A DNA stretch of 34,496 nucleotides from the NCBI GenBank assembly GCA_019239955.1, contig JAFAZD010000038.1, positions 1-34,496 on the forward strand, written 5' to 3'. Shown here piece after piece: positions 16,167 to 21,735 of the stretch. The stretch's first letter is position 1. Every line of letters begins with the position of its first letter. Below the pieces are notes generated by a model. It ran no database searches, had not been told where the DNA came from, and saw nothing but the letters and a program-made list of their open reading frames with translations. The translations under genes were made by a program, and so were the position numbers. The stretch comes from Armatimonadota bacterium. GTDB taxonomy: Bacteria; Armatimonadota; Armatimonadia; Armatimonadales; Capsulimonadaceae.

Positions 16167-17424
16167 AGATCATCCCCCCCACCGTCAGCAGCGCCAGCGC
16201 GCACAGCCCCACCCCCATCTCCTTCAGCAGCGTCAGCCCGGCGCGCCCGGTCGTCCGCAGCAATGCGGCCCCGACCTGCACCGGCACGTCCCGCGCGGCG
16301 ACCGCGTCGCCCATCGCCTGCATCTTGCCGTCGAGCAGCACGACCACCGTGCCGAGCTTCGTCCCCCGGCGCACCGGCGCGGCCGGCTGCGGCACCAGCG
16401 GCATCACCCTGATCTCGAAGCCGGGCCTCGGCTGCCACCTGGACAGCACGACCCGGATGTCGCCCGCCGCCTGCACGGGGGCCGGCCCGGCGGCCAGCGG
16501 CACGGAGACCGTGCCCACGTCGGCCTGTTGTGGGACGACCGTGGTGGGCGCAAAGTTCGCAAAGCCGTAGTTGAGCAGCGACTCCACATCTTCGCGGCAG
16601 GTGCCACTGTCCAGGGCGACGGCGATCAGCCGCCATTTCTGACGGGTCGCCGAGCCGACGAAGCAGTGGCCCGCCTGATGCACGTACCCGGTCTTGATGC
16701 CGTCCGCGCCGGGGAAGAACTTGAGGAACGTGTCCGACGTGTTCTTGACCCAGACGTCGTAGATGTGCATGGAGCGCCGGATTTTGTACTTCTGCGTGCG
16801 CACGATCTGGTCGAACACCGGCTGCGTGTTGACGGCGTAGGCAGCGATCTTGGCGAGGTCGGCGGCGGTGGAGTAGTGGCCGGGGGCGTAGAGGCCGTTG
16901 GGCGTGACGAAGTGCGTGTTGGCCGCCCCGATCTCCTTCGCCTTCTGGTTCATCAGGGCGACGAAGGCGGGGACGGAGCCGGCCAGGTAGTGCGCGCCCG
17001 CGACCGCCGTGTCGTTGGCCGAGCGCAGCAGCATGGCGTAGAGCAGGTCGTGCAGGGAGATCTTCTCGCCCGGCGACAGGTGCAGGGAGTCCGGCGGCAC
17101 TTGGTCCACGCCCTTGGGCGCGACGACGACATCATTCAGATGCCCCTGCTCCAGCAGCAGGAGCGCGGTCATCATCTTGGTCGTAGAGGCCATTGGCCGC
17201 CGGACGTTCTCGTTGCGCCCCCAGAGGACTTTTCCGGTGACGGCGTCTATGAGGACGGCGTAATGGCTATGCTCCGTCGGCAGCGTCGGCCCGATGAGGA
17301 CGCCCCCCCCGCTCCCAATAACGGGGGGGCCGGACTTGGCGGGGGCTTTGGGCGGCAGTGCGGCGTTGGCCGGGGCGATGCCGAGGGCCAGGGCGAGTAG
17401 CAGGGCTGTCAATTTTTTTGTCAT
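16093..17424 (-). CDS. D-alanyl-D-alanine carboxypeptidase (penicillin-binding protein, S11 family)
   Basis: It trims the terminal D-Ala from peptidoglycan stem peptides on the outer face of the cytoplasmic membrane. 443 residues: signal peptide (MTKKLTALLLALALGIAPANA), a Gly/Pro-rich linker, and a peptidase S11 domain with the three active-site motifs: S-x-x-K in RPMASTTKMM, S-x-N in LLRSANDTAV and K-T-G in DGIKTGYVHQ. A PBP5-like C-terminal beta domain is followed by a hydrophobic segment ([17 protein letters not shown]) and a poly-Arg end that would anchor it. Start ATG 17424; no clear Shine-Dalgarno. Part of the linker is encoded by a CCC-GGG palindromic element (17303-17335). Confidence 0.95.
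   Translation of the reverse strand: MTKKLTALLLALALGIAPANAALPPKAPAKSGPPVIGSGGGVLIGPTLPTEHSHYAVLIDAVTGKVLWGRNENVRRPMASTTKMMTALLLLEQGHLNDVVVAPKGVDQVPPDSLHLSPGEKISLHDLLYAMLLRSANDTAVAGAHYLAGSVPAFVALMNQKAKEIGAANTHFVTPNGLYAPGHYSTAADLAKIAAYAVNTQPVFDQIVRTQKYKIRRSMHIYDVWVKNTSDTFLKFFPGADGIKTGYVHQAGHCFVGSATRQKWRLIAVALDSGTCREDVESLLNYGFANFAPTTVVPQQADVGTVSVPLAAGPAPVQAAGDIRVVLSRWQPRPGFEIRVMPLVPQPAAPVRRGTKLGTVVVLLDGKMQAMGDAVAARDVPVQVGAALLRTTGRAGLTLLKEMGVGLCALALLTVGGMIYGTAAKNARRRRRRLAARVRGVDS
17303..17335. repeat. CCCGCTCCC-AAT-GGGGG palindromic element, copy 1 (inside the carboxypeptidase gene)
   Basis: A C-run, CGCTCCCAATAACG and a G-run followed by CCGGAC. It matches elements at 23401-23430 and 27475-27500 in the blocks CCCGCYCCC, AAT and GGGGG-CGGA. 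Here it encodes the Gly/Pro linker after the signal peptide. Confidence 0.5.
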
Positions 17425-17478
17425 AAGCGATGGCAACAGGAACAGCGATTCAAATCGCCGCTCCCGGCGATGACGCCG

Positions 17479-17565
17479 AGTCTCCGCCTGTGCGGAGACG
17501 CCTCTTTGTCCGCGCAGGCGGACACTCGGCCGAAGGCCATGAGCGGCGAATTCATTCGCTGGCCT
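17479..17565. repeat. Dispersed palindrome-rich repeat, copy 2
   Basis: Two perfect or near-perfect hairpins in a row, GTCTCCGC-CTGT-GCGGAGAC (17479-17498) and GTCCGC-GCAG-GCGGAC (17508-17523), are followed by a GGCC block and GCGAAT-TC-ATTCGC. The 17508-17565 part matches 5289-5349. It fills the gap between scpB and the carboxypeptidase gene, and the two hairpins look like duplicated, diverged units. Confidence 0.65.
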
Positions 17566-17580
17566 TCTGTCATCCTGTAC

Positions 17581-17600
17581 GGGCATGGCGCGCCATGCCC
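17581..17600. repeat. GGGCATGGCG/CGCCATGCCC palindrome
   Basis: A perfect 20-bp palindrome, GGGCATGGCGCGCCATGCCC, directly abutting the scpB stop (CTA 17601-17603 on plus = TAG). The same core, GGGCATGG-CCATGCCC followed by CTAC, occurs twice in the giant protease gene (23433-23452, 23463-23482). Confidence 0.7.
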
Positions 17601-18185
17601 CTACTCCTCCAGGCCGACGGCTTCCAGGGCGTCGTGCGCCGCCGCGCGGTCGGCCTCCGCCTCGGCGGGGGCGATGTCCTCCAAGGGCGGCAGGTCGTCC
17701 AGCGTGTTCAGGCCGAAGTAGTGCAGAAAATCGCGCGTGGTCACGTACAGGATCGGGCGGCCCGGCACGGGCTTGCGGCCCTCCTCCCGAATCAGGCCGC
17801 GCTCAGCCAGGGTCTTCAGAACGCCGTCCACGTTGACACCGCGCACGGCCTCCACCTCGGCCTGCGTCACCGGCTGCTGGTAGGCGATGATCGCCAGCGT
17901 CTCCAGCGCCGGCCGCGAGAGGCGGGCCTTGCCGCCGGGCGCGGCGAGTAGCCGGGCGATGTCCTCCGACAACTGCGGACGGGTCGCCATCTGGTAGCCG
18001 CCGGCCAGCCGGACGATGTGCAGCCCGCCCGCGCGCCGCGCGTAGGCGTTGACCAAGTCCTCCAGCGCCTCCTCGACGGCGGCGGGCTCGACGCCCAGCG
18101 GCTTCGCCGCCTCCGCCGGCCGCACCGGCTCGGCGGCGACGAACAGGTAGGCTTCCAGCAGGGAATGCAGGTCGGTCTCGGTCAT
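17601..18185 (-). CDS. scpB: Segregation and condensation protein B
   Basis: It partners ScpA and Smc in the condensin that compacts and segregates the chromosome. 194 residues with two winged-helix domains: LLEAYLFVAAEPVRPAEAAK at the start, the GYQMATRPQLSEDIARLL segment, LSRPALETLAIIAYQQPVTQ (the best-known ScpB block), then EAVRGVNVDGVLKTLAERGL and GRPILYVTTRDFLHYFGLNT. An acidic tail ends it. scpA is not in the window. The stop TAG is formed by the CTAC that adjoins a palindromic repeat, so the extreme C-terminus may have been reset by it. Confidence 0.95.
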   Translation of the reverse strand: MTETDLHSLLEAYLFVAAEPVRPAEAAKPLGVEPAAVEEALEDLVNAYARRAGGLHIVRLAGGYQMATRPQLSEDIARLLAAPGGKARLSRPALETLAIIAYQQPVTQAEVEAVRGVNVDGVLKTLAERGLIREEGRKPVPGRPILYVTTRDFLHYFGLNTLDDLPPLEDIAPAEAEADRAAAHDALEAVGLEE

Positions 18186-18249
18186 CGTGATTCAGAACTC
18201 GGTCGCTGCCCTTGATTATAGCAAGATTTTTCCCGCAAGGCAAGGGCAC

Positions 18250-18278
18250 TTGACACCGCCGTGAAAGCCGTGTATACT
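18250..18278 (+). promoter_or_regulatory. Consensus sigma-70 promoter of glnA
   Basis: TTGACA (18250-18255), a 17-bp spacer and TATACT (18273-18278). Transcription would begin near 18285, giving a leader of about 160 nt before the glnA ATG at 18444. Confidence 0.88.
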
Positions 18279-18315
18279 AACGCGCAGTGCTGGCAGGCTC
18301 TTAAGGCGAACACCG

Positions 18316-18373
18316 ACGTTCCCAAGGGACCCGACGAACCCCCGGTTCGTCGGCGCTCCGGGGGACGTTTTTT
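18316..18373 (+). promoter_or_regulatory. Structured glnA leader with terminator-like element
   Basis: An inner hairpin, CCGACGAACC-CCC-GGTTCGTCGG (18331-18353, 10 perfect pairs), is enclosed by an outer stem ACGTTCCC (18316-18323) with GGGGACGT (18361-18368, one G-U pair), ending in six Ts (18368-18373). This looks like an intrinsic terminator between promoter and gene, that is, a transcription attenuator. It does not show the conserved blocks I associate with the glnA/downstream-peptide glutamine riboswitches, so the ligand or mechanism is open. Confidence 0.6.
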
Positions 18374-18443
18374 CATGCCCGCGTTCTGCCGCGCCCGTGT
18401 CCGAGACAACCCAACAACCCGACCAAGGAGACATGACCCCTCG

Positions 18444-19862
18444 ATGGCAAAGACACCTCAAGACGTGATCAGCATGATCAAGGACCGCGAAGCCAAGTTC
18501 GTGGACATCAAGTTCATTGACGTGCTGGGCATGTGGCACCACTTCACCCTCCCCGCCCACCGCTTCGATGAAGACTCGTTCTCCGACGGCCTGCCCTTCG
18601 ACGGCTCCTCCGTGCGCGGCTTCCAGACCATTGACGAGTCGGACATGCTCCTGGTCCCCGACCCGGACACGGTGATGATGGACCCCTTCACCGAGATGCC
18701 CACGATCTCGCTGGTCGCCGACGTGCAGGACCCGATCACGCGCCAGCAGTACCCGCGCGACCCGCGCTCGATCACCAAGAAGGCCGAGGCCTACCTGCAG
18801 TCCACCGGCATCGCCGACACCGTCTACTTCGGCCCGGAGGCCGAATTCTACGTCTTCAATGACATCCGCTACGGCACCGGCCCCAACGCCGGCTTCTACT
18901 ACATCGACTCCGACGAGGCCGCCTGGAACACGGGCCGCGATGAGAAGCCGAACCTGGGCTACAAGATGCGGACCAAGGAGGGCTACTTCCCCACCCCGCC
19001 CGCCGACACCATCGCCGACCTGCGCTCGGAGATGGTGATGACGCTGCTGGAGGCCGGGATCGAGGTGGACGTGCATCACCATGAGGTCGGCAACGCTGGC
19101 CAGTGCGAGATCGGCCTCAAGTTCGACACCATCGTCAGGATGGCCGACAAGCTGATGACGCACAAGTACATCGTCAAGAACACGGCGGCCCAGAACGGCT
19201 TCACGGCCACGTTCATGCCCAAGCCCGTCTTCCAGGACAACGGCAGCGGCATGCACACGTCCTGCTCCATGTGGAAGGGCGGCACGAACATCTTCTTCGA
19301 CGAGAAGGGCTACGGCCAGCTGTCGGAAACCGCCGTGTACTACATCGGCGGCATCCTGCGGCACGCGCCCGCCCTGCTGGGCTTCGGCGCGTCCTCCACC
19401 AACTCCTACCGCCGCCTGGTGCCCGGCTACGAGGCCCCGATCAACCTGGTCTACTCGGCCCGCAACCGCTCGGCCGCCATCCGCATCCCGATGGCCGGCA
19501 GCCCCAAGTCCAAGCGCGTCGAATTCCGCGCCCCGGACCCGTCCGCCAACCCCTACCTGCTGTTCTCGGCGATGGTGATGGCCGGCATAGACGGCATCCA
19601 GAACAAGATTCAGCCGCCCGACCCGGTGGACAAGGACATCTACGAGCTGGCCCCGGAGGAGAAGCACGGCATCGCCCAGACCCCCGGCACGCTCACCGAG
19701 TCCCTGGACGCTTTGGAGGCCGACCACGAGTTCCTGCTGAAAGGCGACGTGTTCCCGGAGACGCTGATCGAGACATACATTGACCTCAAGCGCGTGCGCG
19801 AGGTCGAGGGCGTCGCCCTGCGCCCCCACCCCTACGAGTTCGCCCTCTACTACGACTGCTAA
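18444..19862 (+). CDS. glnA: Glutamine synthetase, type I
   Basis: It forms glutamine from glutamate, ammonia and ATP as a cytosolic dodecamer and is the main ammonia-assimilation step. 472 residues; MAKTPQDVISMIKDREAKFV is the canonical GSI start. Landmarks: the Asp50-type loop FDGSSVRGFQ, metal-ligand block YFGPEAEFYVF, VDVHHHEVGNAGQCEIG, the ATP-site PKPVFQDNGSGMHTSCS and the substrate-site NRSAAIRIP. Tyr400 in KDIYELAPEE sits at the adenylylation site of GSI-beta enzymes, so covalent control is possible. AAGGAG lies 13 nt upstream, farther than ideal. Expression is probably tuned by the leader (18316-18373). A strong terminator follows. Confidence 0.97.
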   Translation: MAKTPQDVISMIKDREAKFVDIKFIDVLGMWHHFTLPAHRFDEDSFSDGLPFDGSSVRGFQTIDESDMLLVPDPDTVMMDPFTEMPTISLVADVQDPITRQQYPRDPRSITKKAEAYLQSTGIADTVYFGPEAEFYVFNDIRYGTGPNAGFYYIDSDEAAWNTGRDEKPNLGYKMRTKEGYFPTPPADTIADLRSEMVMTLLEAGIEVDVHHHEVGNAGQCEIGLKFDTIVRMADKLMTHKYIVKNTAAQNGFTATFMPKPVFQDNGSGMHTSCSMWKGGTNIFFDEKGYGQLSETAVYYIGGILRHAPALLGFGASSTNSYRRLVPGYEAPINLVYSARNRSAAIRIPMAGSPKSKRVEFRAPDPSANPYLLFSAMVMAGIDGIQNKIQPPDPVDKDIYELAPEEKHGIAQTPGTLTESLDALEADHEFLLKGDVFPETLIETYIDLKRVREVEGVALRPHPYEFALYYDC

Positions 19863-19874
19863 TCACAAAGCCGC

Positions 19875-19909
19875 GCCCGCCCCTCGCAAGGGGGGCGGGC
19901 CTTCATTTT
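19875..19909 (+). terminator. Rho-independent terminator of glnA
   Basis: GCCCGCCCC and GGGGCGGGC form a 9-bp GC stem with an 8-nt loop, followed by CTTCATTTT, 12 bp after the glnA stop. Confidence 0.88.
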
Positions 19910-19977
19910 GTGTGCCGCTGTTTTCAGAGCCGTCGCGTGGTATAGTGAGGGTGCGACGGAACACGGGGAGGGAAGAC

Positions 19978-20235
19978 ATGACTGTGACAATCAGCCCGGA
20001 GACGGAGTCGCTGCTCAGGGAGCAGGCTGGGCGCATGGGGCAGGACGCGGACGTGCTGGCGGATACGCTGCCCCAACAGGCGCTGGCGGAGGCCGCCCGT
20101 GACTTTGAAGAGTCCTGCACGGCTATCGCCGAGGCGCTGGCGGGCGATCCCGCCCATGACATCCCCTTGGAGCAATACCAGGCGCGGTTTGAAGCCGAGC
20201 GCGAGGCCTGGCGGCGCAAACCGGAGACAGCGTGA
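19978..20235 (+). CDS. Small antitoxin-like protein upstream of Uma2
   Basis: An 85-residue acidic protein. The N-terminus (MTVTISPETESLLREQAGRM, then DADVLADTLPQQALAEA) has the strand-helix-helix pattern of ribbon-helix-helix antitoxins, followed by a charged helical tail (YQARFEAEREAWRRK). GGGAGGGAAGAC precedes ATG 19978, and an extended -10 (TGGTATAGT, 19937-19945) lies upstream. The Uma2 gene starts 83 bp on; an in-frame GTG overlapping this stop also exists. It may bind DNA or neutralise the neighbour; neither is shown by sequence alone. Confidence 0.65.
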   Translation: MTVTISPETESLLREQAGRMGQDADVLADTLPQQALAEAARDFEESCTAIAEALAGDPAHDIPLEQYQARFEAEREAWRRKPETA

Positions 20236-20318
20236 GCGCGCCCGGGGGCAGGAGCATTCCACATCACGACCTCTGTTCCATTCCCATGCGCCCACACCGA
20301 CGGTATCAAGGAGACATC

Positions 20319-20924
20319 ATGGCCCTGCCGCAACGCTACATCGAGAAAGACCGCTACACCGAGGACGAGTACTTCGAGATCGAGCAAAACGCCTTCGGGC
20401 GCTGGGAGTATGTGGACGGCGAGATACGCGCCATGAGCGGCGGAACGGATGAGCACAGCGCCATCGCCAGCAACATCGTCACGGCCCTGACGGTCGCTCT
20501 GCGCGGCGCGGGCAGACGGACATGCCGCGTCTTCAACTCCGACCTGAAGGTGCATACGGGTGACGGCATCAACACCTATCCCGACGTCAGCGTCGTCTGC
20601 GGCCCGCGTGTTTACCACCGGGGTCGGCGTGACGTCATCACCAACCCGCTCCTGATTGTCGAGGTGCTCTCCGACTCGACGGAGGGCTACGACCGAGGCG
20701 AAAAGTTTGACCACTACGGGACGATTCCCACGCTGGCCGACTATCTGCTGGCGGCCCAGGATGAGGCGCGCGTACTGCTGTACACCCGACAGCCGGATCG
20801 CTGGGACCTGCGGGCCGTATCCGGCCTGGCAAATTCCATTTACCTGCCGTCCGTGGACGTCACCCTGGCCCTCTCCGACATCTACGACCTGAGTGAGTTC
20901 GAGGCGGAAGACAAGACGCGGTAA
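20319..20924 (+). CDS. Uma2-family (DUF820) putative PD-(D/E)xK nuclease
   Basis: A 201-residue protein of a family very expanded in Cyanobacteria, Chloroflexota and Armatimonadota whose biological role is poorly known. Family pattern: YFEIEQNAFGRWEYVDGEIR, HSAIASNIVTALTVALRG, then a nuclease-like core with YPDVSVV (Asp), LLIVEVLSDSTEGYDRGEKF (Glu and Lys), and TLADYLLAAQDEARVLLYTR. The start at ATG 20319 is decided by AAGGAG 5 nt upstream; 29 extra codons back to GTG 20232 are less likely. It ends 8 bp from the convergent recT-like stop, with no terminator between. Confidence 0.9.
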   Translation: MALPQRYIEKDRYTEDEYFEIEQNAFGRWEYVDGEIRAMSGGTDEHSAIASNIVTALTVALRGAGRRTCRVFNSDLKVHTGDGINTYPDVSVVCGPRVYHRGRRDVITNPLLIVEVLSDSTEGYDRGEKFDHYGTIPTLADYLLAAQDEARVLLYTRQPDRWDLRAVSGLANSIYLPSVDVTLALSDIYDLSEFEAEDKTR

Positions 20925-20932
20925 TATACCGT

Positions 20933-21649
20933 TCAGGAGTCACTCGCGTATATCTCGGCGGTTATCACATCCAATTCATCTGCGGTGAAGCGGCGGAAGT
21001 CGCAGTGGCCGTGGCGGGCGGTCAATTCCGTTTTCAGCGCGCGGCGGTCGTCGGGGGACAGCGCGGCGACTGCGGCGGAAAATGCCTGGGCCGCTTCTTT
21101 CCAGTCCGAGTCGTGTCCCGGAGGCAACGCCTCCCGCTCCGCCACCTCCGCCGCCGCGGGGTCGCCCCGGCCCATCTCCTCCTGCGAGACCAGGCTGACG
21201 TCGAAGGCGCGGCGCAGGCAGAAGCTCTCCACGGTCTTGGCGGCCATCGCGCGCGGGTGGGTCGCCCACGCCCCCCGTCCCTTGTTGTACTCGCTCAGGT
21301 AGATGCGGGCGCGGAACGGGCGCGCCATGTCCTTGCGGTGGACCACGCACTCGGCCCAGGCCCCGCCGCCGTCCTCGCCGAACGTGGTCTCCATGCCGTC
21401 GAACCGGCCGCTGGCGTGGGCCAGGTGCATCAGGCCCTTGTGCGTGACATAGGGCCTGCCGTCAATCAGGACGACGTGCTGCAAGAGCGGATCCAGGCCG
21501 TAGCGGCGGCTGATGGCGCAGACCAGGTCCACCTGCGCGGGCGGGGCCCCCTTCATGATGGCGGCGCGCAGCAGGTCACGGCGCTCGTCGTCCACAGTGC
21601 GGACGGACGGGCCGGTCAGAGCGGGCTGGGTATTGAGCGGTGCAAACAT
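20933..21649 (-). CDS. RecT-family single-strand annealing protein (stand-alone)
   Basis: 238 residues. The central block reads as RecT: ISRRYGLDPLLQHVVLIDGR, then THKGLMHLAHASGRFDGMET, WAECVVHRKDMARPFRARIY and LSEYNKGRGAWATHPRAMAA, closing with TVESFCLRRAFDVSL. RecT anneals complementary single strands, usually in phage recombination with an exonuclease. No RecE-like nuclease, SSB or phage gene is adjacent. The C-terminal ~60 residues (KEAAQAFSAAVAALSPDDRR, RFTADELDVITAEIY) are a small helical domain. ATG 21649 lies in an 18-bp LexA-like palindrome just after a TATAAT box, so the mRNA is nearly leaderless and probably repressed. Confidence 0.78.
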   Translation of the reverse strand: MFAPLNTQPALTGPSVRTVDDERRDLLRAAIMKGAPPAQVDLVCAISRRYGLDPLLQHVVLIDGRPYVTHKGLMHLAHASGRFDGMETTFGEDGGGAWAECVVHRKDMARPFRARIYLSEYNKGRGAWATHPRAMAAKTVESFCLRRAFDVSLVSQEEMGRGDPAAAEVAEREALPPGHDSDWKEAAQAFSAAVAALSPDDRRALKTELTARHGHCDFRRFTADELDVITAEIYASDS

Positions 21650-21658
21650 ATGTTTGCA
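21641..21658 (-). promoter_or_regulatory. LexA-like operator over the recT start codon
   Basis: TGCAAACATATGTTTGCA is a perfect 18-bp palindrome spanning the predicted transcription start and the ATG of the recT-like gene. Its core CAAACATATGTTTG differs at one position from the Gram-positive SOS box CGAACRNRYGTTYG. A repressor bound here would block initiation. Confidence 0.65.
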
Positions 21659-21660
21659 TC

Positions 21661-21666
21661 ATTATA
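21661..21666 (-). promoter_or_regulatory. -10 box of the recT-like gene
   Basis: TATAAT on the minus strand, 11 nt before ATG 21649. The transcript would start about 4-5 nt before the ATG, leaving no room for a ribosome-binding site. No -35 is clear. Confidence 0.6.
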
Positions 21667-21723
21667 CCCCAGGCCGGACACAGGCCGGCGCGGGACGTGC
21701 TCCGAATCCCCGGTGGAATGCGG

Positions 21724-21729
21724 TAGAAT
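21724..21729 (+). promoter_or_regulatory. -10 box of the giant protease gene (leaderless start)
   Basis: TAGAAT ends 6 nt before the GTG at 21736, so transcription would begin at or next to the start codon. There is no Shine-Dalgarno. No convincing -35 is seen. Confidence 0.5.
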
Positions 21730-21735
21730 GATTCC

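Noticed and set aside
18316-18373. Assignment of the glnA leader to the known glutamine riboswitch classes or a T-box
   Set aside because: I could not find the conserved sequence blocks of the glnA/downstream-peptide motifs or the T-box sequence. I keep it as an unassigned structured leader.
18216-19829. 537-codon minus-strand ORF opposite glnA
   Set aside because: It is antisense to glutamine synthetase and rich in Val/Gly/Asp/His as expected from reading a GC-biased gene backwards. It has no domain or start signal.
20232-20318. Longer Uma2 start at GTG 20232 overlapping the upstream stop
   Set aside because: An AAGGAG is ideally placed for ATG 20319, and the extra 29 residues do not look like Uma2 sequence.
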